DNA of 30,000 nt from Prorocentrum cordatum (Eukaryota; Sar; Dinophyceae; Prorocentrales; Prorocentraceae), in the NCBI GenBank assembly GCA_963575745.1, contig CAUYUJ010020281.1:1538869-1568868 (forward strand), given 5' to 3'. Below are positions 18,005 to 25,274 of the stretch, piece after piece. The notes under the pieces were generated by a model that was given only the letters and a program-made list of their open reading frames with translations, was not told where the DNA came from and searched no databases. Position 1 is the stretch's first letter. Each line of letters opens with the position of its first letter. A program made the position numbers and the translations under genes.

Positions 18005-18785
18005 AAGCCCCCCCCCTCCCCCCCCCGAGTGCGCGGCAACGCGAGGCGGCAACGGGCGGCGACTTCGGCGCAGCCTCGGCTGCCCCCCCCCGCCCCTTCC
18101 GAGAGGGGCGACGACGAGGCCGCCTCGAGGCGGCCACCGGGCGTCGACGCCTCGGAGACCTCGACGGACCCAACCAGGTGGGCGGCGGAGGAGGAGGGGG
18201 AGGAGGAGGAGGAGGAAGAGGAGGAGGAGGAGAAGGAGGCGGAGGAGGAGGAGGCGGAGGAGGAGGATGAGGAGGAGGAGGAGGGGGAAGGGGAGGGGGG
18301 AGGGGAGGAAGGAGGGGGAGGGAGGAGGAGGAGGAGGAGGAGGAGAGGAGGAGGAGGAGGAGGAGGGGAGGAGGAGGTGAGGAAGAGGAGGAGGGGAGGA
18401 GGAGAGGAGAGGAGGAGAGGAGGAGGATGAGGAGGAGGAGGAGGAGGAGGAGGAGTGGAGGAGGGAGGAGGAGGAGGAGGAGGGAGGAGGAGGGCGGCGC
18501 CGCGGCGAAGCCTCGATGGACCGTCCAGCCATGCCAAGTGGGGCGGCAACGCAGCGACAGCGAGGCGGCAACGGGCGGCGACGCCGCGGGACCTCGACGG
18601 ACCCCTCTAAGTGGGCGGCAACGAGGCGGCAACGCACTGTCACGCCACGAAACCTCGACGGAACCATCCAAGTGGGCGGCAACGAGGCGACAACGGGAGG
18701 GGACGCGACGAAACATCGACAGACCCAACGAAGTGGGCGGCAAAGAGGCGGCAACGAGGCGGCGACGCGGTGAAAATCCGGGGAC
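18005..18785. repeat. 61-bp minisatellite split by other arrays
   Basis: Units with CCTCGACGGACCC then AAGTGGGCGGCAACGAGGCG start at 18536, 18609, 18670 and 18731 (spacings 73, 61, 61). Partial units also lie at 17703-17760 and 18040-18175, so the 11-bp array and the GGA array interrupt one older satellite. On the minus strand 18005-18159 has a possible exon (EVSEASTPGGRLEAASSSPL), but the repeat context makes this doubtful. Confidence 0.75.
18183..18500 (-). repeat. (GGA)n array, 318 bp
   Basis: Nearly pure purine on the plus strand. On the minus strand it is a pyrimidine tract; the first AG after it is GTCGAG at 18160. Confidence 0.95.
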
Positions 18786-19018
18786 CCACCCAACTTAGCT
18801 AGATGAGTAAGAGACTCAAAGTGCAAGCACTGTTTTGGAGGAAGACACCTCTCCAATTTTCAACTGCTGCATGAGGTTGAGACGAATGCGGGCGACGCCA
18901 AAACGATGACTCCATCTCGAAAACGAACGCATCCATCCGCGTGCAAGCTTTTAGAACGAATGTGCGCGGCGCTGGGAGGGAGGAGGGCCCTGGAAGAGAC
19001 TGGGGAAATGGCTCGATG

Positions 19019-19501
19019 CTAGCTAAAACATGTCCCCGATGTAAGAACGATGAAACGAGAGAGGCTCAGCTGCCCCGATACGCAACACGCAACACGTAGC
19101 GTATCGATGCGGAGCGTACCACGCAGACTGAACACGTTTTGAACACGGACGTTTTGAACACGGACGTTTTGAACACGGACGTTTTGTACACGGACGTTTT
19201 GAACACGGACGTTTTGAACACGGCACGTGTTGTGATTCGAAACGTGCGTATCAGAGCAGCTCAGGAGAGAGTGGGCATAGGGGTGAGGAGGAGAAACGCC
19301 GATGGAGGCATGCTGCACAGCGCAGCCTGCCGACAAGAAGCAGGCGGAGCAGAGTCTCTGGCCGGAAGGGCCAGCGGAGAGGGCTGCCGGGAGAGCAGAG
19401 AGGGCACGCGGCGAGGCCGCCGAGGCCGGCGACTGGCTGAGCATCAGGAGCATGTTGCGCTTCTCCATCCAGTCGTCCGAGTCCAGGCCCTGCTTCATGG
19501 C
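19019..19501 (-). CDS. Exon after intron D2, with pentapeptide repeat
   Basis: After CGACTTCAG (AG at 19502-19503) the frame reads AMKQGLDSDDWMEKRNMLLM then LSQSPASAASPRALSALPAA with G/C-ending codons; this first part is the most convincing. The frame continues through a serine/proline-rich stretch and six VQNVR repeats to a TGA at 19019. Coding probably ends earlier at an unseen donor, because the C-terminal half looks less constrained. Phase 2 matches the 19673-19698 exon. Confidence 0.6.
   Translation of the reverse strand, partial: AMKQGLDSDDWMEKRNMLLMLSQSPASAASPRALSALPAALSAGPSGQRLCSACFLSAGCAVQHASIGVSPPHPYAHSLLSCSDTHVSNHNTCRVQNVRVQNVRVQNVRVQNVRVQNVRVQNVFSLRGTLRIDTLRVACCVSGQLSLSRFIVLTSGTCFS
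19136..19225. repeat. 15-bp tandem repeat, six units
   Basis: GTTTTGAACACGGAC repeats six times with two substitutions. The 15-bp period keeps frame, giving VQNVR on the minus strand. Confidence 0.95.
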
Positions 19502-19673
19502 CTGAAGTCGGCGGTGGACAGACCTCCCTTTAGTAAACCACCCTTTAGTGAAAACGGCCTAGGACCAAAACCGACGGACCTGGACCCGCGAAAATGACGG
19601 CCGCGCGACCCTCTCGCGGACCGAAAACCGCCAATTCGCCAATCGACGTGTCAGGGTAGGAGGTCTATCAACC
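19502..19673 (-). mobile_element. Family D element, copy 2 (introner-like)
   Basis: The repeat body is 19513-19673 with inverted ends GGTGGACAGACCTCC and GGAGGTCTATCAACC. On the minus strand, CGTAG|GTTGATAG ... CGACTTCAG|GCC is a 171-nt GT-AG intron in phase 2, the same phase as copy 1. No target duplication recognised. Confidence 0.75.
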
Positions 19674-19773
19674 TACGATGAACGGGAGGCGTCCGCCCCT
19701 GAGCTCGGAGAGCTCGGCGAGGTCAGCTGACACGTTCAGCTCTGCTGTGTTGCATACTTACATGCATGGCCTC
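19673..19773 (-). CDS. Two micro-exons between C2 and D2
   Basis: A 12-nt piece (19762-19773) ends at GCAT|GTAAGTATG, a near-perfect donor. A 63-nt intron (19699-19761) ends CTCAG. A 26-nt piece (19673-19698) reads GRTPPVHR and ends in phase 2 at D2. All phases agree, but exons this short need transcript proof. Confidence 0.35.
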
Positions 19774-19959
19774 CTCAGCTTTCGGTCGGGCGTGTCCCCC
19801 TAGAGGCGGACTTTGAACGACGAATAAAACAGACCCCCAAAATAACAAAAGAAACAAATAAGCAAAAATGATCAAAAAACAAAAGTCGCCCCCGGAGTAT
19901 TTTTGGACTATTTTTGAATATCCCCACTGTGGAGGGGCAGGCCCGACATAACCTCAGCT
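19773..19959 (-). mobile_element. Family C element, copy 2, perfect 8-bp target duplication
   Basis: The body is 19781-19951 (171 bp), flanked by CCTCAGCT at 19773-19780 and 19952-19959. Ends are inverted (GGTCGGGCGTGTCCCC and GGGGCAGGCCCGAC). On the minus strand the duplication is AGCTGAGG: donor AGCTGAG|GTTATG and acceptor AGCTGAG|GAGG use the same position in both copies, so splicing would restore the pre-insertion sequence exactly. Confidence 0.88.
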
Positions 19960-20045
19960 GACTCTGGCGCTGCTCCGTGGCCTTGGCGCGATCCGACGAC
20001 GGGCGGAGGGTCAAGACTTCCCGGCGCCCTCTGGCGAGAGCGTGC
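19953..20045 (-). CDS. Exon upstream of C2
   Basis: The minus strand reads SRQRAPGSLDPPPVVGSRQG then HGAAPESAE, ending in phase 0 at the C2 donor. A second frame (SSDRAKATEQRQSQL) has stronger G/C-ending codons but would meet a stop after splicing. The upstream limit is unknown; 20050-20270 has another acidic, protein-like frame (ETLTEEIPSEECFPEGTVIN). Confidence 0.4.
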
Positions 20046-20274
20046 TCTCCTCCAGGCTGCCGAGGGCGCGATTCCTGCTCTACAAGAATCTCCTTACGAA
20101 GCATTCCTTCGGCAATGGATCGTTGATAACAGTTCCCTCTGGGAAGCATTCCTCAGAAGGGATCTCCTCCGTAAGGGTTTCCTGTGGTAAGGAGTCCCCA
20201 GATGGGGACTGGAGCAGGGAGGAGAAGAAAGGCGGGCATCCTCCTTCACCTCCTCCGAGAGGCCCACAGTGGAT

Positions 20275-20455
20275 TCAGGCACAATCTAGGAGCATCCCCC
20301 TGGGATTCGCAGAGGCAAACTGTGGGAACATCTCCCCAGGTATAGGCGCCCTCTCGCATATGGCGGGATCCACAAGTCCCCCCCCGGAAGCCCACACCGC
20401 TCCCCCCCCCCACGTCCCAAACACCCACACCATCTTTATCGACCTCCTACCGTTA
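20275..20455 (-). CDS. C-terminal exon after intron C3
   Basis: From GGCTAG|T (AG at 20456-20457) the frame reads NGRRSIKMVWVFGTWGGGAV, WASGGGLVDPAICERAPIPG, EMFPQFASANPRGMLLDCA and stops at 20275. It looks like genuine protein and joins the 20638 block in phase 2. Function unknown. Confidence 0.55.
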
Positions 20456-20642
20456 CTAGCCTTAGGTCGGGCATGTCCCCCTACAGGCGGATGTTGGACG
20501 AACAACGAGAAAACATACACAAAAAACCCAAACATGTTCACACATTTTTTTTTTAACACAAAAAACGTCGTCTCCAGACTATTTTCTATACAAATGTTGA
20601 ATATACCTCCCATAGAGGGACAAGCACGACGCAACACCAGCC
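20454..20642 (-). mobile_element. Family C element, copy 3 (introner-like)
   Basis: The body is 20462-20634 (173 bp). Flanking 8-mers TACTAGCC and CACCAGCC match at 6 of 8. Ends GGTCGGGCATGTCCCCC and GGGACAAGCACGAC are inverted. On the minus strand GGCTG|GTGTTG ... GGCTAG|TAAC is a 182-nt GT-AG intron whose AG comes from the target duplication; phase 2 on both sides. Confidence 0.82.
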
Positions 20643-20780
20643 TCTGGCCCCCCGTGCACCGACGGACTCCGCGGGTGCCTCCCGGGACCGTGGAGCGAGA
20701 GCATGCACGGGCGCTGCGGTCTGAGCTGCGATGCCTTGCCTCACCCCCTCGTCCTCGCTCTCCTTCCCTCCGGGGCGGCC
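20638..20780 (-). CDS. Exon upstream of C3
   Basis: The frame contains KESEDEGVRQGIAAQTAAPV, HALAPRSREAPAESVGARGA and ends RGW/C in phase 2 at the donor GGCTG|GTG. Codons are G/C-ending. Its upstream end is close to the foldback at 20783-20908. Confidence 0.5.
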
Positions 20781-20782
20781 AA

Positions 20783-20908
20783 GAGGGTTTGGACGCCCGA
20801 AATGGGTACGCGGCGACACCGACAGCGAGTCCTGTTCAGAATGAACAGGAACTGCTGTTGGGCTTTGTACCCATTCTTTCCGTACCCATTTCGGGCGTCC
20901 AAAGAGGG
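20783..20908. mobile_element. Foldback element L with perfect 23-bp inverted ends
   Basis: TTTGGACGCCCGAAATGGGT plus ACG at 20788-20810 is exactly complemented at 20881-20903. The centre is a TCCTGTTCA-GAA-TGAACAGGA palindrome (20830-20850). Both sides carry GAGGG (20783-20787, 20904-20908), a possible 5-bp target duplication. The perfect ends suggest a recent insertion. Single copy here. Confidence 0.8.
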
Positions 20909-20934
20909 GGGCGTCCAAGAGGGGGGGGTGCAAA

Positions 20935-21050
20935 TCATGGCCGGCGGCACGTGCGCGGCCCAGGGGGGGGAGGGCAGGGACGTGGCGAAACAAGAAGAGG
21001 CGCCATGAGAGCTGGGGAAACATCATGGCCCACGAAATGATATCCCCCCC
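20935..21050 (-). CDS. Exon after intron C4
   Basis: After GACTAG|GG (AG at 21051-21052) the frame reads GGYHFVGHDVSPALMAPLLV then SPRPCPPPPGPRTCRRP and stops at 20935. Phase 1 matches the 21208-21388 exon. An 8-C run at the junction makes the exact frame sensitive to slippage. Confidence 0.4.
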
Positions 21051-21214
21051 CTAGTCTTAGGTCGGGCATGTCCCCCTTCATGGGAATCTGGAGCGAAAAA
21101 TAAAACAGATTCAAAAGATGCCCAAACATATTTCAAACAATAGTCCCTAGAGTATTTTTTGACTATTTTTGAATATTTACCCCGTAGAGGGACAGGCCCG
21201 ACTTAACCCTGGTC
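21049..21214 (-). mobile_element. Family C element, copy 4 (introner-like)
   Basis: The body is 21057-21206 (150 bp). Flanking 8-mers CCCTAGTC and CCCTGGTC match at 7 of 8. Inverted ends TTAGGTCGGGCATGTCCCCC and GGGACAGGCCCGACTTAA. On the minus strand ACCAGG|GTTAAG ... GACTAG|GGG is a 157-nt GT-AG intron in phase 1, directly following a strong coding block. Confidence 0.87.
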
Positions 21215-21388
21215 ATCACCCCCCTCCTTGCCGCCCCCGATTCTCCGCCCCTGATCCTCCCTCCCTCCGCTGGCCGCCTCCCAGGGGCCCTCCTGCCCAC
21301 CCCAGGCCACGCGGGCGGGCGCCTTGAAGATGCGGCCCTCCCACTTCGCGTGGCCCTTCAGCAGGTCGGCGTAGGCCGTCATGGTTAT
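21208..21388 (-). CDS. Exon between a 56-nt intron and C4
   Basis: Opens in phase 0 with ITMTAYADLLKGHAKWEGRI, then FKAPARVAWGGQEGPWEAAS and a glycine/charged tail to DDQ. Almost every codon ends in G or C; this is one of the best coding calls in the window. It ends at the C4 donor. The upstream intron 21389-21444 (GTAACC...GGCGAG) is 56 nt, phase 0, and its two ends share GRTAACCA, again like a target duplication. Protein not recognised. Confidence 0.72.
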
Positions 21389-21444
21389 CTCGCCAGACGG
21401 CGGTGGACCCCGCGAGCTTCCACCGCACTCCATCCCCTGGTTAC

Positions 21445-21684
21445 CTTCCACATGCAGGGATCAGACAAACAAGTCAGGTCAACGTTCGGGTCGGCCGCGC
21501 CCCGGGTGATGCCCGGAGGGCCAGAGTACTGACCTGACTCATTGTGGCCCTCAGGCGGCAGATCCACGGCTGAATGGTCAGTCGGGCAGATCCAGTGGCC
21601 CTCCCCTAGACTCAGGAGTCCAGGCGCTGACATGGCTGCTTTCATGTTTCCTAACAGACAGACCTCCAGGCGCGGCGCGGACAA
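21445..21684 (-). CDS. Exon upstream of the 56-nt intron
   Basis: The frame reads MKAAMSAPGLLSLGEGHWIC, PTDHSAVDLPPEGHNESGQY, then GAADPNVDLTCLSDPCMWK and ends at AAG|GTAACC in phase 0. Four cysteines hint at a small extracellular or metal-binding module, unproven. Upstream, another frame (AVSFVRAAPGGLSVRKHE) looks coding across 21640-21710, so the exon start is unclear. Confidence 0.62.
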
Positions 21685-21718
21685 AAGACACGGCGGGCTT
21701 CTGTGCTGACTGGCCGCC

Positions 21719-22021
21719 TCAGGGTCCCGAGACTATCGAAGAACTGCCCGCGACGAAGAGCTGGGCAATGGGGTCCCAGGGATGAGGGCCGAGAAGGGCC
21801 AACGTCTGGACACAAATCACAACATCAAGGATCTGGGTCTCTCCCGTCCCCACGTCCGGCTCCCCTGCCCTCTTCCGCTTCCCTTCCCCTGCTGGCGCTT
21901 GGACAAAATCCGACTGGGACACATCGGGGATGAATGAGAGCTGGCGGTTCTGGAGGACACATCGGGCGACGCACAGCGCTCCAGAACGCTCCGAGAGCGC
22001 TCCAGAAGACTCGTGAACGAT
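21719..22021 (-). CDS. Coding block after an in-frame TAA
   Basis: Reads LCVARCVLQNRQLSFIPDVS, QSDFVQAPAGEGKRKRAGEP, VGTGETQILDVVICVQTLAL, LGPHPWDPIAQLFVAGSSSI and stops at 21719. It is in the same frame as the block at 22025-22430 and separated from it only by TAA at 22022-22024. Either the TAA ends one gene and a new exon begins nearby, or an intron hides it, or the gene is broken. Confidence 0.6.
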   Translation of the reverse strand: MVHESSGALSERSGALCVARCVLQNRQLSFIPDVSQSDFVQAPAGEGKRKRAGEPDVGTGETQILDVVICVQTLALLGPHPWDPIAQLFVAGSSSIVSGP

Positions 22022-22024
22022 TTA

Positions 22025-22430
22025 CTCCGGCTCGCCCGACTCCTCGTTCCTCCTTCCCCAGCTGCCCCTGGGCACCTGGCCAGGGTCGTCCTCCTTGGGG
22101 TTGTGGTAGTTGCGGTAGAACGCCGGATTGTCCTTGCTGGCCTTGGCGTACGCCGCCTCGTCCTCGCGGCCGGAGGGTCCAATTGCCTTGAGCGGACGTT
22201 GCAGCAGGCGCAGGACTTGGCCGATGGCGATGCACAGAGACGGAGGGAAAAAGAGACTAGACCTCCAACGTATTGAAAAACGAATAAATTGTTTCGCTGT
22301 AGATTTCAGCCCCTGGGTGCTGCTTCCGGGTGAGAAAACGATCTGGTTCGAGAGCCTGTTCCCCAGGAGGATGTCGAGAGATCTGGGGGGACCAACACGA
22401 CGTCGGAGTTCTGGAGAAGGAGGCAAGCTT
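22025..22430 (-). CDS. Exon(s) with strong coding texture
   Basis: The part nearest 22025 reads PSGREDEAAYAKASKDNPAF, YRNYHNPKEDDPGQVPRGSW, GRRNEESGEPE before TAA; codon use is almost purely G/C-ending. Further up, LDILLGNRLSNQIVFSPGSS is in the same frame, while PGAEIYSETIYSFFNTLEV in another frame is equally protein-like, so at least one junction lies near 22270-22330. The tail is hydrophilic. Confidence 0.65.
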
Positions 22431-22618
22431 CATGGGCCCCTCCTGGGCCACGTTGAAGCCGTCTTGGCCACTCCCGACGCCACTTCTGGTTGCAAAACAC
22501 ACTGTTGGGCTGTCTAGGGCTTCTATTGCCGTCTGTGGGTGCCTCATACATTACGTTCTTGCCTGGTTTCGCGATCTCTTGGCGCAACGCAAGCCGTGGT
22601 CAACTATGTCCCACTTAC

Positions 22619-22947
22619 CAGCGCAAGCTGCTGGGTGTGTGTGTTGCCCGCACACAAGCATCTTACGCGCTTCCAGATGTAAGGTGAGCCTACAATTTCG
22701 GGTCGACGACCCCTCGTGAGAAACTGCGCGCGCTCACTCCCCGGGCCGCGGCCATGCGCAAAATGCAATGAGCCCGCACTCCTACTGCTACGATGGCTCA
22801 TGAGTCGCCTTGGGTACCAGCTCCCGACGACATGTATCCCTGGTCCCAAGGCGTCTGGTGGGATCCCCCCTCCGAGGGTCAGCTGGAAACGCTGCTGCTG
22901 AGCCGCATCCACGGAACAACAGACATGGTGTTCGCACATGTGCTTAG
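22619..22947 (-). CDS. Internal exon with consensus splice sites
   Basis: Bounded by an acceptor CACCTGCAG (AG at 22948-22949) and a donor GCGCTG|GTAAGTGG. The 329-nt block reads KHMCEHHVCCSVDAAQQQRF, QLTLGGGIPPDALGPGIHVV, GSWYPRRLMSHRSSRSAGSL and ends NTHTQQLAL. A cluster of Cys/His (CEHHVCC) might bind metal; no family recognised. The next exon downstream probably starts near 22480 (GFNVAQEGPMKLASFSRTPT). Confidence 0.6.
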
Positions 22948-22979
22948 CTGCAGGTGGTTGCGGTAATCCCTGGACTGCA

Positions 22980-23280
22980 GGTTTGCAAATAGGCCGTCTT
23001 GGGGTATTGTGAGGCGCTGTATGCCCTCTGACGCCGTCTGACGATTCTCTGGCTCCTTTGGATTGCCTTTGGAGCCTCTTGGGGCCCACTCGGGGGCCTG
23101 GTCTCTTTTCGGTCGTCTTCGGGAGTCTTGGGGCAACCTAGAGACCGTAGTGGCTCTCAGGGGCTGTATAGGCTCGCTATCGGCGCACTATTGCGCCGTC
23201 TGGGGGCGTCTCGGTCAGCTTGAGCCCTTCTGGGACTTCTCTTGGGCCGTTCTGGAATCCTCTTGTGTCCCGACTGTGCA
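22980..23280. repeat. Decayed 11-bp GGCCGTCTTGG-type repeat
   Basis: Words such as GCCGTCTTGG, GCCTCTTGGGG, CCGTCTGGGGGCG and GGGCCGTTCTGG recur irregularly. Probably related to the array at 17760-18003, here more diverged. Confidence 0.55.
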
Positions 23281-23337
23281 GAACAGAACCGAGACGCACA
23301 TCTAGGACGGCGCTACATCGAGGATGAGAACGACAAT

Positions 23338-23552
23338 TCAGCAAGAACGTACGGAGGGGGGGCGCCCAAACACCCACAATACGGCCAAAAGTGTCCCAAG
23401 ACGGCACTGGAATTCACTCTGCCTGACGTGCAACTTCGAAGACTGAAGGGTCCTTTTGCCAGTGTGTACAGCCTCGGCGTCTCCCAAACACAGGCTTCGA
23501 ATTGGCAGCCGCACATGTACTTCATTCTGGGTTGCCGTAGGAATGTTGCACA
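23338..23552 (-). CDS. Second exon of a small gene
   Basis: From CTCAAAG|TG (AG at 23553-23554) the frame reads CNIPTATQNEVHVRLPIRSL, CLGDAEAVHTGKRTLQSSKL, HVRQSEFQCRLG and stops at 23338. It joins the 23638-23845 exon in phase 1 through an 85-nt intron GTATGTC...CTCAAAG. The tail after about 23400 is in repeat-like sequence. Confidence 0.5.
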
Positions 23553-23637
23553 CTTTGAGCTGGTGTCACGTAGTCCAATGATTGTTGCTAGGGTCCATCT
23601 GTATAGTTGACAACAATTGAACCAGATGGTGACATAC

Positions 23638-23845
23638 CGAGGACTGCGCGGGCGTGTAGGCACTGCACGTATTTGAAGGAGCCTCCCATTGATGCCACCT
23701 GATAACCTGCCTTCGTTTTGCTGCCCCAAGTAATGATGCCCTTCATGCTCTGGATACGACCGTGGGACCTCACGCCAGCTACACCAATTGATGAGTTCAG
23801 AAGTTCAGAGATGCCGGGATACAAAACCTTCGAGACTCGCACCAT
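23638..23845 (-). CDS. First exon of a small gene
   Basis: An ATG at 23845, with an in-frame TAG 27 nt upstream, opens MVRVSKVLYPGISELLNSSI, GVAGVRSHGRIQSMKGIITW, GSKTKAGYQVASMGGSFKYV and QCLHARAVL. The donor CTCG|GTATGT is good. Without splicing the frame continues GMSPSGSIVVNYTDGP and stops at 23588, also protein-like, so an 85-residue unspliced protein is possible. Less G/C-biased than other exons. Confidence 0.55.
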
Positions 23846-23989
23846 GGAACAGAAGGGTTCAGCCAGCGCCTATCGGCACGGTGTGTCACCAAAGAAGTGT
23901 CGAAGGCCCACCTTCCTGCATGTGCGCATAACGCTGCAACGAATGTCATGGATGGATAAATAGCTAAGAAGAATGATAACTTCGACGTG

Positions 23990-24850
23990 TTAGCCTAAAA
24001 CGGCTCGTGCTAAAACGGCTCGCGTCAAATTTGGTGCGGTCTTTGACCGTCATGAGGCTATCTTGAGCCATCTTGATTCCCCAGGAGACCGTATTGGACT
24101 GCCGTGGAGGCCGAGTATGGCCTTCTCGGGGATGCGGGCGGCGCAACGGCCATCTTGGGGCAAGCTGAAGCGCTGTGGGGATCACTTTAGGCCGTTAACC
24201 AGGAAAGGAGCAGGACAAGCATCAAAGGGTCCCTAAATTCACATATCCCACCAACCCTCTGGGCGCAAGCGGTCTAGGGCGTCTTCGTTTCCGGGTCCTC
24301 CCTTTACCCTACTCGGAGAGGTTTACCTTTCCCCCCTCCCTGGGTCCGGACGGGAGAGGGGGGGGAACGCGAGGGGTTAAAGCCCTAAAGACGGCCCAAG
24401 ATGGCCCCCCAAAGGCCCAAGATAAAGATAGCGCATGATGGCCTGCATGATGGCTGAAGATAACCGAACATCGTTCAAGATAGCCTCCGATATGCCTCCG
24501 ACATACGCACCCAAGGCAGTTAGAGGTGCTCTCGGAGCCCTCCATATACCCCACCAAGATGCCAAAACCCATCCAAAACCATCGGGAAAACAATGTTTTT
24601 TCCTGCTCGCCTCTCCGCTTCCGATGGGCCTGTGGGGCCTCAAGATGACCCTCAGATGGCCCACGAGAGCCCCAATATGGCCCCACGAGGCCCCCAAGGG
24701 GGCCCCAAAAGCGCCCGGCCAAGAGCGCCCCAAGGTGGCCCCATGAGGCGATTTGTCAGCTACCCATGGGGGGCGCTGATGGCACCCTTCACCATGTTTG
24801 AACCATGGCCTCCAAGATAGCCCCAAGAGGGCGCCAAGACCTGGAGCCCC
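23990..24850. repeat. Decayed CCAAGATGGCC-type repeats
   Basis: AAAACGGCTCG is doubled at 23998-24024. GCCATCTTGG words occur at 24060-24170, and their complements CCAAGATGGCC, CAAGATAGCC and AATATGGCCCC at 24390-24840. No independent coding frame. Confidence 0.6.
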
Positions 24851-25270
24851 AAGGATGAACCCCGCGAAATGGTTGAGAAATCATGGGTTAAGAAATTCAT
24901 GGTCTCGCGCCGGCTGGTTTCTGAAGTTGCATTAAGAGATGTCCAGGGTCGCGTGTGTAGGTGGTTCCTTAAGCCGCATGGCCAGCGCCGATGGCTTCTT
25001 AAGCCGCGTGTCTAGGACAAGAAATTTCGAGACTCTGGCTGCAAACTGCGTTTCTGAAGCATAGAGCGAGGTGTACTGTCTAATTCAGCTTGTGCCTTTC
25101 CCGCGGCTGTTTGGGCCTCTCCAGGGGATGTTCGGAATGTTTGTCCAGCCAGCCCTTGCCCGACGATTCACAATCACTATTATGGTGTTTTGGCCGACTC
25201 GGACCTCGTGCCAAAGGCTGGCGCTAGCACCACAAGGGAGAAAAATAATCGAATCCCCCCATCAGGACAC
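24850..25270. other. No clear gene
   Basis: Contains CTTAAGCCGC twice (24968, 25000). No frame with sustained coding texture. Probably intron downstream of the 25275 donor. Confidence 0.35.
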
Positions 25271-25274
25271 TTAC

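Noticed and set aside
17552-18856. 434-codon open frame on the minus strand
   Set aside because: Mostly translated GGA array and minisatellite (runs of S, L, P); GC-rich repeats lack stops in some frames.
24055-24080. Partial match to the end of a dinoflagellate spliced leader (TGGCTCAAG, minus strand)
   Set aside because: Only nine bases match and they fall within CCAAGATGGCC-type repeats; no leader gene context.
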